A DNA stretch of 50,628 nucleotides from an uncultured Verrucomicrobiota bacterium (GCA_903838675.1 CAILZI010000071.1:1-50628); one strand, 5' to 3'. Positions 25,951 through 35,774 are shown, numbered from the stretch's first letter. Numbers and translations: made by a program. Notes: a model not told the origin generated them from the letters alone.

Positions 25951-26331
25951 TCATGGGTTGAGAGACTGGTCGAGCAGCTTTTTGAGCTCCTTCACCTCCT
26001 CAGCGGTGAGCTTGCTGTTTTGGGCGAAGTGGACGAGCAGGGGCTTGGCCGCGCCGCCGAAGATGCGCTGCATGAAGGACTCGCTTTCGGCGCGCACGCA
26101 TGCCTCGCGTTTCACGGCGGGGAGGAAGGTGCGGGTGCCGCTGGCGTTTTCGGCGGTCTTGAGAGCGCCTTTTTCAACCAGGCGCGTGAGCAGGGTGCGG
26201 ACGGTGTTTTCCGCCCAGTTCATGGTAGGGCGCAGCGCCTTGGTGACTTCAGAGGCCGTCTGCGGAGAAGACTCCCAGAGAGCCTCCATGACGGACCATT
26301 CGGATTCGGCGATGTCGGGTGCGTTTGGCAT
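25951..26331 (-). CDS. BlaI/MecI/CopY-family transcriptional repressor
   Basis: A 126-residue repressor of normal length. The N-terminal winged helix reads IAESEWSVMEALWESSPQTASEV, then NTVRTLLTRLVEKGAL, the recognition-helix region conserved in BlaI/MecI. A C-terminal helical dimerisation region follows (about 80-124). It is the first gene before the M56 peptidase (6 nt), the standard BlaI-BlaR1 arrangement in which proteolysis triggered by the membrane peptidase inactivates the repressor. Its upstream region carries two TACA-nn-TGTA-type sites at 26357-26393, so autorepression is likely. No beta-lactamase gene is present in the window, so the regulon is not necessarily antibiotic-related. 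Confidence 0.94.
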   Translation of the reverse strand: MPNAPDIAESEWSVMEALWESSPQTASEVTKALRPTMNWAENTVRTLLTRLVEKGALKTAENASGTRTFLPAVKREACVRAESESFMQRIFGGAAKPLLVHFAQNSKLTAEEVKELKKLLDQSLNP

Positions 26332-26351
26332 GATTTAATGGAATTAAAATC

Positions 26352-26393
26352 ATTCCACTACATTTGTCGTGAAATGACAACTACAAATGTAGT
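26352..26393 (-). promoter_or_regulatory. BlaI-type double operator over the blaI/M56 promoter
   Basis: ACTACAAATGTAGT at 26380-26393 is a perfect inverted repeat of the BlaI/MecI TACA-nn-TGTA type. ACTACATTTGTCGT at 26357-26370 matches it with one change in the second half-site. Their centres are 23 bp apart. On the minus strand TTGTCA (26380-26375) and TGGAAT (26357-26352), 17 bp apart, form a promoter candidate that the operators overlap. The blaI start is at 26331. Confidence 0.75.
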
Positions 26394-26460
26394 GACACGG
26401 CATTGACTGGTGGAGAGCTGCCGAATTCCGGGCGGCGAAAAGAGCCGTACGGGGTCAGGC

Positions 26461-27966
26461 TTAAAATGAAGGTTTCAAAATGATGGTTGTCTCGTCGGCT
26501 TCGATCCGATGAAAACTCAAACGGGCACAAGCCTTGAGTGCTTCATCTGCGGGCATTCCACGTGTGAACATGGTGATGAAGGTTTTTTCCACTGTGCCCG
26601 GTGCGATGACGATATTTAGATTTTTTACCGGCGGATCGGCTGCCGACGCAGCCTGCTGAATCGCTTTCACAGCCTCGCTCAGGCTGGCCCTGCGCAGATC
26701 AAGCTGAGGCAGAATGATCTTCCCGGCTCTGGCAAGTGCCGCAGGCAGCGGGGGTGGCGGGGGTGGCTTTTCATTGAGAAGGTTTTGATCACGCAGCCAT
26801 TTTTCAGCCAGCATGAAGTGTTCTGGCGCCTGTCGGTAGTTCAGGATGAAGTGTTCACGATCCAATCTGAAACCACCATCTTCATAATAAATAGGGATGT
26901 TGGATGAACGTGCGGCCTGGTTGATGGCCTGAGAATCGACATACCGTTTTAGGATTTGTGGCTTTACTTGAAACTGACGGGTATACAGCTCGCCTGGTGA
27001 GCATTCATTGTCTGTTGAGCCGGTGTGAAAGACCAGTGCATGCGGTTCAATCCCCATGTCCATCTGGCCTAATTCGGTCAGAGAGGTTAGGGCTCTGCGC
27101 AGAGTCATGCCCTTCTCATCGAAAAGTGAGCCGATGCCCAGCGGGCCGGAGTTTTTTACATCTTCCGCTGTCTCCAACCGCCAGACTGCATTGATGCCGC
27201 GCCAGGAAGTACGATCTGATGTTCCGCTCTGTTCTCGGCTTTGCTGCACCAGCCATTCGAGGAGACGAAGCGGGGTCAGATTTTCCAGATGCGCCTGGGG
27301 AAGAATCAGGCGCTGCATCTGGTTGCGGGTGCGTGTAACCGAGTCCGTCCCGCTTACGCCATAATGAGATTCTTCCAGCAGGATCAGGGTGTGGTGCAGC
27401 AGGGCGCCTTTGGCCTCAGTACGGCAGAGCAGGCAGGAGGTGTCCTCGTACGACGGGGATGAATATTGCATTTCCATCACGGGATTCACCGAACGAGAGG
27501 CCTCTGGGAAGGAGGCCAGCAGGCTGACCACATCGCGCAGGCGGTAGTTTAAAACAGTCTGCACATGCATTTCGAGCTTTCCAGTCGCGAAAGGAAGGGT
27601 GAAGACCACTTCCTCGCCGATGGCTACCGTTTTGATGACCGGAGGATGACTCCTTGCCCCGGATTTCTTCTCGAGTTCCTGTAGGATGCGCATGGCTTCG
27701 GCAGCAGGGAGAAAGACAGGTGCTGGCATCATTCCTGGCAGCATCGGTTGAGGCTCCGGCAGAACTCCCGAAACGGGAGGATTGGCCGGCAGTTGACTGG
27801 CAAGCGGCCCCATCTCTTTGAGCGGGACGGCGGAATCCAATGTCCAAACTTTTGCTGATACCTGCACGTTTCCAGCATTGGGCTCGGTCGCAGATAGACT
27901 GAGTGTCAGGCCGGGGAGGCTGAGCAGGCATAGGACCAGCCCCGGGGTGAATAAAACAGGACTCAT
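26461..27966 (-). CDS. Exported protein with STN/secretin-like modules, paralogous to the M56 extension
   Basis: A 501-residue protein with a signal peptide (LVLCLLSLPGLTLSLSATE). No enzyme motif is recognised. Its last 85 residues (ILPQLDLRRASLSEAVKAIQ, NLNIVIAPGTVEKTF, MPADEALKACARLS) clearly repeat the STN-like module found twice in the adjacent M56 protein (IIPSVEFRDATLTECIDFM, GVNIIVKPG, VPLSEALRYCAELA). An earlier segment near residue 228 (ILPQAHLENLTPLRLLEWLV) is a weaker copy. STN modules occur at the N-termini of secretins and TonB-dependent receptors, where they bind periplasmic partners. It lies upstream of blaI on the same strand, but the operators sit between them, so it may have its own promoter. 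It could be a partner or competitor for the M56 sensor's ligand; this is inference. Confidence 0.75.
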   Translation of the reverse strand: MSPVLFTPGLVLCLLSLPGLTLSLSATEPNAGNVQVSAKVWTLDSAVPLKEMGPLASQLPANPPVSGVLPEPQPMLPGMMPAPVFLPAAEAMRILQELEKKSGARSHPPVIKTVAIGEEVVFTLPFATGKLEMHVQTVLNYRLRDVVSLLASFPEASRSVNPVMEMQYSSPSYEDTSCLLCRTEAKGALLHHTLILLEESHYGVSGTDSVTRTRNQMQRLILPQAHLENLTPLRLLEWLVQQSREQSGTSDRTSWRGINAVWRLETAEDVKNSGPLGIGSLFDEKGMTLRRALTSLTELGQMDMGIEPHALVFHTGSTDNECSPGELYTRQFQVKPQILKRYVDSQAINQAARSSNIPIYYEDGGFRLDREHFILNYRQAPEHFMLAEKWLRDQNLLNEKPPPPPPLPAALARAGKIILPQLDLRRASLSEAVKAIQQAASAADPPVKNLNIVIAPGTVEKTFITMFTRGMPADEALKACARLSFHRIEADETTIILKPSF

Positions 27967-28036
27967 GCTTTAATGTTAATCGTAACGTTTATATGAACAC
28001 CAGCTTTCTCCGGCCTGAATCCTGCTGCCTCAGCGG

Positions 28037-29150
<1,114 letters not shown>

Positions 29151-29184
29151 TCCGAACGAACACAGACACCCTTTAAAGCCTTCG

Positions 29185-29215
29185 ACGGGCCGGCTCACCT
29201 GAGCCGGCCCGTTTT
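29185..29215 (+). terminator. Strong Rho-independent terminator after gap
   Basis: ACGGGCCGGCTCA at 29185-29197 is perfectly complementary to TGAGCCGGCCCGT at 29200-29212, giving a GC-rich stem of about 12 pairs with a tiny loop. TTTT (29212-29215) follows. It begins 35 nt after the gap stop codon. Confidence 0.85.
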
Positions 29216-29268
29216 GCGTTCCCGCTCATCGCCTCTTTTCCCATGAATCTCTTTTTCTCTTTCCAACC

Positions 29269-30441
29269 ATGTCTCTGTTTTCACAACTGCACCTCCTGCC
29301 CAGACCCTTCTGGGTTCTCGTAGGCGCCACCTTCGTCAACCGGTTCGGCGTTTTCGTCGTGCCGTTCCTGGCGCTCTTCATCACTCGGAATGGCAACACG
29401 GCCACGCAGGCCGGTTATGCCGTGGCTGCGTATTCGTTGGGGGGCTTTATTGCCGCCTGGATCGGCGGCTGGATGGCGGACCGCCTGGGCCGGAACGTCA
29501 CCATGGCCGTTTCTTCACTCGCAGGAGCGGTGTGCATGATCGCGATGTCTCAGGCCGTGGACTGGCGCGCGCTGGCTGCACTGGCCTTTATCACCGGTGC
29601 CATCACTGAGGCAGGGAGTCCGGCCAGTGCGGCGCTGGTGCAGGACATCGTGCCGCCCGAGCAGCGCGTCATCGCCTATGCCGTGCAACGCTTCGCGGTG
29701 AACCTTGCGTGGTCCCTCGGGCCGGCGACGGCGGGCTTCCTCGCGGAATACTCGTTCTTTTGGCTCTTCGTGGTCGATGCGGCCTCCTCGGCGTTCTTTG
29801 GCATCATTGCTTGGATGTTTTTACCGCGCGGCAGACGCACGGCGCGCGAGCACGCGGGCTGGGGCCATGCCTGGCAGTCGATACGTACCAATCATGCCTT
29901 CCTGGCCTTGTTCGGCGCCTGCATCTGCACAGCGTGGATCTTCCGGCAGACAAACACCACCTTTCCTCTGCATTTCGAGCGCAATGGCCTGCCGCTGCAT
30001 TACTGCGGTCTCGTGCTGGCTTTGAATGGCGTGATGATCTGCCTGTTGGAGGTGCCGCTGGCCGTGGGACTGCGAGCCTGGCCAGTCAAGCAGGTGCTCG
30101 CTCTCGGCTACATCCTGATGGGGGGCAGTTTCCTTACGTTCCTGATCAGCGGATCCCTCACGGCATTTGTGCTGATGATGGTGGTGTTCACGTTTGGAGA
30201 GATGTCGGCGTTTTCACGGCAGCAGGCCTACTCCGCGAGCCTCTCACCGGAAGATATGCGCGGTCGTTATGTCGGCTTTCTCAGTTTCGCCTGGTGCGCG
30301 GGCAATACCGCGAGTTCGGCGCTGGGAATGCCGCTCTACGATCATCACCCCACGGTGCTGTGGGTGCTGAATGCCATGCTCGGCATTGTGGCGGCCCTTC
30401 TCATTCTCTACACTCGTAAAGCACAATGGCATGAATCCTGA
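29269..30441 (+). CDS. MFS transporter (MdtH-like multidrug carrier family)
   Basis: A 390-residue membrane protein with about 12 hydrophobic segments. Signature motif A of the major facilitator superfamily is visible in the loop between helices 2 and 3 (GGWMADRLGRNVT near residue 65). FVNRFGVFVVPFLALFI in the first helix, and EAGSPASAALVQDIVPPEQR before RFAVNLAWSLGPATAGFLAE, resemble MdtH-type drug/H+ antiporters. No substrate can be deduced. The last 11 bases overlap the rarD start, so the two carriers are probably translated together. It lies 54 nt beyond the gap terminator and so should have its own promoter. Confidence 0.85.
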   Translation: MSLFSQLHLLPRPFWVLVGATFVNRFGVFVVPFLALFITRNGNTATQAGYAVAAYSLGGFIAAWIGGWMADRLGRNVTMAVSSLAGAVCMIAMSQAVDWRALAALAFITGAITEAGSPASAALVQDIVPPEQRVIAYAVQRFAVNLAWSLGPATAGFLAEYSFFWLFVVDAASSAFFGIIAWMFLPRGRRTAREHAGWGHAWQSIRTNHAFLALFGACICTAWIFRQTNTTFPLHFERNGLPLHYCGLVLALNGVMICLLEVPLAVGLRAWPVKQVLALGYILMGGSFLTFLISGSLTAFVLMMVVFTFGEMSAFSRQQAYSASLSPEDMRGRYVGFLSFAWCAGNTASSALGMPLYDHHPTVLWVLNAMLGIVAALLILYTRKAQWHES

Positions 30442-31321
30442 AAAACCATCCGCCAATGCCGTGCTCAGTGCTGTGGTCGCCTTTGGCCTGTGGGGCGTGC
30501 TGCCGGTGTATTGGAAACAGATTGGCCATCTCGGCAGTGATGTGGCCCTGGCGCAGCGCGTGGTCTGGACCATGGCCACCGTGCTGCCCATCCTGATGCT
30601 GCGCGGCGAGTGGGCTGGTTTTCTGCGCTCAATGAGTGACATGCGCCTGCTCAAAGCGCATGCGTGGTCCGCGTTTTTGCTGGCCATCAACTGGGGGGTC
30701 TTCGTCTGGGCGGCGCAGCATGGTCGCATCATTGACTGCAGCCTTGGCTACTTCATCAATCCGCTGCTGAATGTGCTTATCGGCAGCCGGCTGCTGGGTG
30801 AGCACCTTTCGCGATTGCAAAAGCTCAGCATCGCCTCCGCTGCGGTTGGTGTTCTGACTCAGCTGATTCTGGTGGGGCGATTTCCATGGATCGGCCTGCT
30901 GCTGGCAGGGAGCTTTGCACTCTACGGTCTGGCGCGGCGGCGTTCACCGCTGAGCTCATTGCCGGGGCTCGCGGTGGAAACGGTTGTCGGCATTCCGGTG
31001 GCGGCCGTTTATCTGATCTGGACGCAGCAGAGCGGAATCCCCATTTGGGGCACCGCCTCGGTGCATGATGTGCTTCTCATTGTGGGCCTTGGCATCATCA
31101 CGACAATTCCGCTGCTGGGTTTCGCGCATGGGGCACGGCAGCTGCCGTTTGCTTTGCTCGGTGTGCTGCAGTTCCTCGCACCCACTGGCCAGTTCATGGT
31201 GGGAGCCTTCGTGTATCACGAGCCGATCAGCACCGCATCTCTGGTGTCGTTTGGCCTGATCTGGCTCGGGGTGCTGTTGTTTTGCAGTGATCTGTGGCTG
31301 CGGAAGCCTGCCAGGGCCTGA
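30431..31321 (+). CDS. rarD: EamA-family transporter RarD
   Basis: ATG 30431, overlapping the MFS gene by 11 nt, gives a 296-residue protein with about ten membrane segments; the frame is open upstream to 30371 but only over the previous gene. RarD-type motifs are FGLWGVLPVYWKQI near residue 17, LAINWGVFVWAAQHG near 82, SLGYFINPLLNVLIG near 102, LGEHLSR, and the C-terminal GVLQFLAPTGQFMVGAF. RarD proteins are predicted drug/metabolite exporters of the DMT superfamily; the original assignment was chloramphenicol sensitivity and the true substrate is unsettled. It is convergent with ddl, with only five bases between stops. Confidence 0.88.
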   Translation: MNPEKPSANAVLSAVVAFGLWGVLPVYWKQIGHLGSDVALAQRVVWTMATVLPILMLRGEWAGFLRSMSDMRLLKAHAWSAFLLAINWGVFVWAAQHGRIIDCSLGYFINPLLNVLIGSRLLGEHLSRLQKLSIASAAVGVLTQLILVGRFPWIGLLLAGSFALYGLARRRSPLSSLPGLAVETVVGIPVAAVYLIWTQQSGIPIWGTASVHDVLLIVGLGIITTIPLLGFAHGARQLPFALLGVLQFLAPTGQFMVGAFVYHEPISTASLVSFGLIWLGVLLFCSDLWLRKPARA

Positions 31322-31326
31322 GCCGC

Positions 31327-32250
31327 TCAGGGCCTGGCTGCAATCGACAGCTCAATGATCCTGGCGCACAAATCCGGGAACTCGATGCCCACGGCCTTTG
31401 CAGCCTTGGGCAGCAGGCTGCTGCTGGTCATGCCGGGGATGGTGTTCACTTCGAGCACGAAGGGAGCCTGGTCACTGTCACGCAGCATGACATCGACACG
31501 GCCATAGACTTCAGTGCCGCAGGAGCGGAAGGCATTCAGCGCGGCATCTTGCACGGCCTTCGTCACCTCGGGGCTGAGGTTGGCAGGGCAGTTGTAATTC
31601 GTTTTGCCGGTGCCACCCATCCACGGGTACTTGTTGTTGATGTCGTAGAATCCTTCGACGGGTTCGATGTGAATGATCGGCAGCACCTGATCGCCGAGAA
31701 TGCCGACGGTCAGTTCTTTGCCGGCCACGTAGTCTTCGATCAGAGTGTCATTGCCAAATTTCTTTGCGTCATCAATGGCGGCGTCGAATTCAGCCTGCGT
31801 GTGGCAGATATGCACGCCTACGCTGGAGCCTTCACGCGGGGGCTTCACGACGAGCGGCAGGGAGATCGCGAGCGCTTGGCTGCCATCGAGGGGATAGGTC
31901 TGCGAAAGTGGGGTCGGCACGCCAGCGGCGATGAAGCGCTCTTTGCTCAGCAGCTTGTCGAAGGCGATGCGGCTGCTGGTCACGCCCGCGCCGGTGTAGC
32001 GGATGCCGCGCTTTTCCAGAATGGCCTGAATCTGGCCGTCCTCGCCAAAGGTGCCGTGGATCAGGTTCATGGCGATGAACACATCCCCGGGCACCTCGAA
32101 GTCCGGGCCGGTGACATCGACTTCGATGACCGTGGCACCTTTGCTGCGCAGCGCCTCGGCCACGCTTTCGGCGGTTTTCAGCGAAACTTTGCGTTCGGAG
32201 CCCGGGCCGCCCATCAGGAGGGCGATTTTCTTGTTCGTAAGATCGATCAT
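31327..32250 (-). CDS. ddl: D-alanine--D-alanine ligase
   Basis: A 307-residue ATP-grasp enzyme joining two D-Ala for the peptidoglycan stem peptide, cytoplasmic. Family motifs are LMGGPGSERKVSL near residue 12, IHGTFGEDGQIQAIL near 64, TGAGVTSSRIAFDK near 86, VVKPPREGSSVGV near 133, a metal/ATP region ending GRVDVMLR, and the FVLEVNTIPGMTSSSLLPKAA loop that closes the active site. Length matches DdlB-type enzymes (about 306). It stands alone, not in a mur/fts cluster, and diverges from an N-acyl-D-amino-acid deacylase 87 nt away. Together with the D-Ala-D-Ala dipeptidase at 1408 the window encodes both synthesis and hydrolysis of this dipeptide. Confidence 0.96.
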   Translation of the reverse strand: MIDLTNKKIALLMGGPGSERKVSLKTAESVAEALRSKGATVIEVDVTGPDFEVPGDVFIAMNLIHGTFGEDGQIQAILEKRGIRYTGAGVTSSRIAFDKLLSKERFIAAGVPTPLSQTYPLDGSQALAISLPLVVKPPREGSSVGVHICHTQAEFDAAIDDAKKFGNDTLIEDYVAGKELTVGILGDQVLPIIHIEPVEGFYDINNKYPWMGGTGKTNYNCPANLSPEVTKAVQDAALNAFRSCGTEVYGRVDVMLRDSDQAPFVLEVNTIPGMTSSSLLPKAAKAVGIEFPDLCARIIELSIAARP

Positions 32251-32337
32251 AATGTTCAGATATGGAATGCGGAGGCCGGATTGGCAAAAGGAATCCTGGC
32301 AATGTCCGTGCCATCCTCCAAGTCTTTCCCTGTCACC

Positions 32338-33909
32338 ATGAATCCCGGCCTTCTATTCGCCCTCCTGCTCACGGGTTCCGCCCTGGCGGCAGATTTCGAC
32401 CTGCTCATCACCCATGCACAGATCGCGGATGGCAGCGGAGGTCCGCTGGTGCAGGGCAGTATCGCGGTGAAAGGCGGACGCATTGTGGCGGTGGGGCAGG
32501 TCGAAGGCTCGGCTGATGAGGTCATCGATGCCGGCGGCAAAGTGGCCGCGCCGGGCTTTATCGATGTTCACACTCACTCGGAAGACATCTGTCTCATCCC
32601 GGCGGCGGAGAATTTTTTGAGGATGGGGGTGACGACCATCATCACCGGAAATTGTGGTCATTCACGCACGGATGTGGCGAAGTTTTTTCAGGAAATCGAG
32701 GAATCCAAGGTCGCTCTGAATGTCGCCACACTGATTGGTCATGGTTCGGTGCGCGAGCAGGGCATGGGAGGGAGCTTCATCCGGGCTCCGAATGCTGAGC
32801 AACTCGCCACGATGAAGGAATTGGTAAATCAGGCGATGAAGGATGGCGCGGTCGGATTGAGCACGGGGCTGATCTATGTGCCGGGTTCATTTGCCAAGAC
32901 GGATGAACTCATCGCACTGGCGAAGGTCGCCGCCGCCCATGACGGCATCTACGTCAGTCACATGCGCTATGAAACGGTGCGCATTTTTGAAGCGCTGGAT
33001 GAGATCATCCGGATTGCACGTGATGCGAAAATCTGCGCGGAAGTCTCACACATCAAGCTTTCCGGTCCGACTGCATGGGGCAAGGCTCGTGAAGTGCTTG
33101 CGGTGCTCGACAAGGCGCGTGCAGACGGTCTGAAGATAACGCAGGATCAATACGCCTACACGGCCTCAAGTACAGGCCTTCGCCAGACTTTGCCTGACAG
33201 CGCTCTCGAAGGTGAGCCTGCAGACTTCGTGGCACGAATTTCTGATCCGCAGAAGAAAGCCTCGATCATTGCCAGCATGGCCGAGATGCGTGCCCGTCAG
33301 GGGCGCAAGGACTACGGCTATGCGGTGATCGCCCGCTGCAAGGCCGACCCATCGCTCAATGGCAAAACGGTTCCCGAAGCTGCGAAGCTGCGGCGTGGCG
33401 CAGACACGCTCGAAGATCAAATTGAAGTCATCCTTGAAATTGAGTCCCAGGGCGGAGCCAGCGCCATCTTCCACGGGATGAACGAGGATGATCTGCAGAC
33501 TTTTCTGAAGCACCCGCTCACCATGTTTGCCAGTGACGGCGGGCCGCGCCATCTCGGCGAGGACGTGCCGCACCCGCGAAGCTACGGCAACAATGCGCGG
33601 GTGCTGGGACACTACGTGCGTAAATTGAAACTGCTGACTTTACCTGAAGCGGTGCGACGCATGACTTCACTGCCTGCACAGACCTTTCATCTCAAGGATC
33701 GTGGTATGATCAAACCGGGAGCACATGCCGATATTGTGATTTTTGATCCTGAGAAAGTCACTGATCCGTCCACCTTCAGCGACCCGCACCATTACGCGGA
33801 GGGATTTGATCACATCATTGTGAACGGGGGTGTCACGATTCGTGGCGGCAAACTCACGAAGGTGCGGAGTGGTGGTCCTTTGAGGAAAATCCAAGAGGTG
33901 GACCGGTAG
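32338..33909 (+). CDS. Exported N-acyl-D-amino-acid deacylase (D-aminoacylase)
   Basis: The open frame reaches back to 31294, but that part is antisense to ddl; ATG 32338 gives a 523-residue protein with a signal peptide (MNPGLLFALLLTGSALAADF). It is an amidohydrolase of the D-aminoacylase group, which release D-amino acids from N-acyl or N-carbamoyl forms using zinc. Motifs are DGSGGPLVQGSIAVKGGRI, His78 and His80 in FIDVHTHSED, the zinc-bridging Cys106 in TGNCGHS characteristic of this group, SHMRYE near 207, EVSHIKLSG near 236, and the catalytic Asp in FASDGGPRH near 398. C-terminal GMIKPGAHADIVIFDPEKV is typical. An ATG at 32302 is possible but would spoil the signal peptide. It probably recycles acylated D-amino acids in the periplasm. 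Confidence 0.9.
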   Translation: MNPGLLFALLLTGSALAADFDLLITHAQIADGSGGPLVQGSIAVKGGRIVAVGQVEGSADEVIDAGGKVAAPGFIDVHTHSEDICLIPAAENFLRMGVTTIITGNCGHSRTDVAKFFQEIEESKVALNVATLIGHGSVREQGMGGSFIRAPNAEQLATMKELVNQAMKDGAVGLSTGLIYVPGSFAKTDELIALAKVAAAHDGIYVSHMRYETVRIFEALDEIIRIARDAKICAEVSHIKLSGPTAWGKAREVLAVLDKARADGLKITQDQYAYTASSTGLRQTLPDSALEGEPADFVARISDPQKKASIIASMAEMRARQGRKDYGYAVIARCKADPSLNGKTVPEAAKLRRGADTLEDQIEVILEIESQGGASAIFHGMNEDDLQTFLKHPLTMFASDGGPRHLGEDVPHPRSYGNNARVLGHYVRKLKLLTLPEAVRRMTSLPAQTFHLKDRGMIKPGAHADIVIFDPEKVTDPSTFSDPHHYAEGFDHIIVNGGVTIRGGKLTKVRSGGPLRKIQEVDR

Positions 33910-33965
33910 GGCGAGATGACAACTTCATCATTTGCCGACACCTTGATGCCCGCTTCTTTGCCCCC

Positions 33966-34640
33966 ATGCACATCCTGATCGTCGAAGATGACTCCAAGAC
34001 CGCCGCATTGCTTGCCAGTGCGCTGCGGCAGGAGGAGTTCGAGGTCAGCCAGGTGGGGGATGGAGAGAGCGGCCTCCAGCGGGCCTTGGGAGAAACTTTT
34101 GACGCCCTGCTGGTGGACATCATGCTGCCGCACCGCGACGGCCTCAGCCTGGTGCGTGAGCTGCGCCAGCAGGGGCGTGCCACGCCCGTCATCATGCTGT
34201 CTGCCCGTGGCGAGGTGGAGCAGCGAGTGGAGGGCCTGAATGCAGGTGCGGATGATTATCTGCCCAAGCCTTTTGCCATGTCGGAGCTTCTTGCTCGACT
34301 GCGCTCTTTGCTGCGGCGGAACGTGGCCCTCAAACCCGGGGTGCTGACGCTGGCGGATCTGACTTATGACGCCGGTACGCGTGAGACGCGGCGTGCCGGC
34401 AAACGCATTGACCTGTCTTCGCGTGAGAGCCTGCTGCTGGAGTGTCTGCTGCGTGCGGAAGGCCGAGTGGTCAGCCGTCGTGACATCATTGTCAGCGTGT
34501 GGGAGTATGATTTTGATCCTGGCAGCAATCTTGTGGACGTCTATGTGCGGCGTCTGCGGGAGAAAATTGATCGCGACCACTCGCCCGTCCTTATTCAAAC
34601 CGTGCGCGGCCTTGGCTACGCGCTGCGCATTCAGTCATGA
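33966..34640 (+). CDS. OmpR-family response regulator, CusR-like
   Basis: A 224-residue regulator. The receiver has LIVEDDSK, phospho-acceptor Asp51 in LLVDIMLPHRDGL, MLSARGEVEQRVEGL, and Lys101-Pro in DDYLPKPF. The winged-helix domain (about 125-222) has DLSSRESLLLECLLRAEGRVVSR, WEYDFDPGSNLVDVYVRRLR and TVRGLGYALR, close to the CusR/CopR/PcoR group that controls metal efflux. It overlaps the kinase start by four bases (ATGA) and precedes TolC/adaptor/RND genes, the order seen in copper-silver resistance loci. By inference it activates the operon at 35775; no operator could be identified. Confidence 0.92.
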   Translation: MHILIVEDDSKTAALLASALRQEEFEVSQVGDGESGLQRALGETFDALLVDIMLPHRDGLSLVRELRQQGRATPVIMLSARGEVEQRVEGLNAGADDYLPKPFAMSELLARLRSLLRRNVALKPGVLTLADLTYDAGTRETRRAGKRIDLSSRESLLLECLLRAEGRVVSRRDIIVSVWEYDFDPGSNLVDVYVRRLREKIDRDHSPVLIQTVRGLGYALRIQS

Positions 34641-35707
34641 CACTGCGCCGCCGCATCCTGCTGCATTATGCCGCCACGCTCAGCATGTCGCTTGTGATCG
34701 TGGCGTTCTGGAGCTGGTTTGAATTCAGCGAGCAGCGTGAAGTCGCTTTGAAGGGAGGAGTCGCGGCCACCTTGCAGCAGTCTCCTTTGGTGGAGACATT
34801 TGAAATTATCTTGTATGGCGGCCTGCCTGCTCTGCTGCTCGGTGTCATCGGTGGTCGGCTGCTCATGCGGCATGCCCTGCGTCCCATCGAAGAACTGACC
34901 GAAGCTTTCGAAAACACCACTGCATCCAACCTTGCCGAACCTGTGGCGCGCAGCGGCAACGGTGATGAACTCGATCGAATGTCCGCTGTGTTCAACGGCA
35001 TGAAGGAACGCTTGGGCGCATCATTCACCCAGGCGCGTGAGTTTACCCTGCACGCCTCACATGAACTCAAAACACCGCTCACCATTCTCCACGGTACGCT
35101 GGAGCAGATGCTCGGAGACAACACAACGCCGGTGGTTCATCGCGAGCGCATCACCTCCATGCTTGAGGAGGTGCAGCGTCTTTCGGTCATCGTCGGCCAG
35201 CTTGCCTTCCTGGCCAAGGCGGATGCCGGCCAGTTGGAGACCTCACATGGGAAGGTGGCCCTGCATGATTTGGTGCGTGATCTGGTGGAAGACCTCACCC
35301 TTCTTTCAGCGGCGCAGAACATCACCATAACACTTGCAGCTTGTCAGCCCTCAGAGGTGGTGGGAGATCGCATGCGGCTGCGCCAGCTGCTGCTGATCCT
35401 GGGTGACAATGCCGTGAAACATAACCAAAAAAATGGCAGTATTGTCCTCGATCTGCATCAGGGGGAGAAGCAAGTCGTCTTCCGCATCACCAATACAGGG
35501 CCGGTCCTGCCGCTCGAACTGCGATCCCGTGTGTTCGAGCGCTTTCTGCGTGGCGATGCTTCGCATGGCAGCACCATCGAAGGCAGCGGACTCGGCCTGA
35601 GCATCGCAGAGTCCATCGCCAGGTCGCACCACGGCAGCCTGCTCTTTGAGGTGCTCGCTGATGATCGCACCCAGCTCACTCTGCTTCTTCCGGCTGGTCC
35701 GGCATGA
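34637..35707 (+). CDS. CusS-like sensor histidine kinase with a very short sensor loop
   Basis: A 356-residue membrane kinase. Membrane segments lie near 10-28 and 57-76, leaving only about 27 periplasmic residues between them, far shorter than the roughly 150-residue metal-binding loop of CusS. A HAMP linker (77-130) and HisKA with His142 in LHASHELKTPLTIL follow, then HATPase motifs LILGDNAVKHN, NTGPVL, FERFLRG and GSGLGLSIAESI. The start overlaps the regulator stop (ATGA). Because the loop is so short, the kinase may sense metal within the membrane, through a partner protein, or may respond to another cue. Its position ahead of an efflux operon supports a role in metal response. Confidence 0.92.
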   Translation: MTLRRRILLHYAATLSMSLVIVAFWSWFEFSEQREVALKGGVAATLQQSPLVETFEIILYGGLPALLLGVIGGRLLMRHALRPIEELTEAFENTTASNLAEPVARSGNGDELDRMSAVFNGMKERLGASFTQAREFTLHASHELKTPLTILHGTLEQMLGDNTTPVVHRERITSMLEEVQRLSVIVGQLAFLAKADAGQLETSHGKVALHDLVRDLVEDLTLLSAAQNITITLAACQPSEVVGDRMRLRQLLLILGDNAVKHNQKNGSIVLDLHQGEKQVVFRITNTGPVLPLELRSRVFERFLRGDASHGSTIEGSGLGLSIAESIARSHHGSLLFEVLADDRTQLTLLLPAGPA

Positions 35708-35774
35708 TGATTTTTAATGACAACCTTTTCACTGGTGACTGGTTCAGAATCCTGCTTGGTCAAAACTGCTAGTC

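Noticed and set aside
25018..26406. Long plus-strand open frame of 462 codons
   Set aside because: It is antisense to the M56 and BlaI genes, whose motifs are clear; the Glu/Gly-rich product looks like a shadow of GC-rich coding.
27967..28036. BlaI operator upstream of the STN-like gene
   Set aside because: Contains a GTTA-ATCG-TAAC palindrome but no TACA/TGTA half-sites, so BlaI control of that gene is not supported.
31294..32337. Open frame continuing 348 codons upstream of the D-aminoacylase
   Set aside because: It lies antisense to ddl and would bury a clear signal peptide at ATG 32338.
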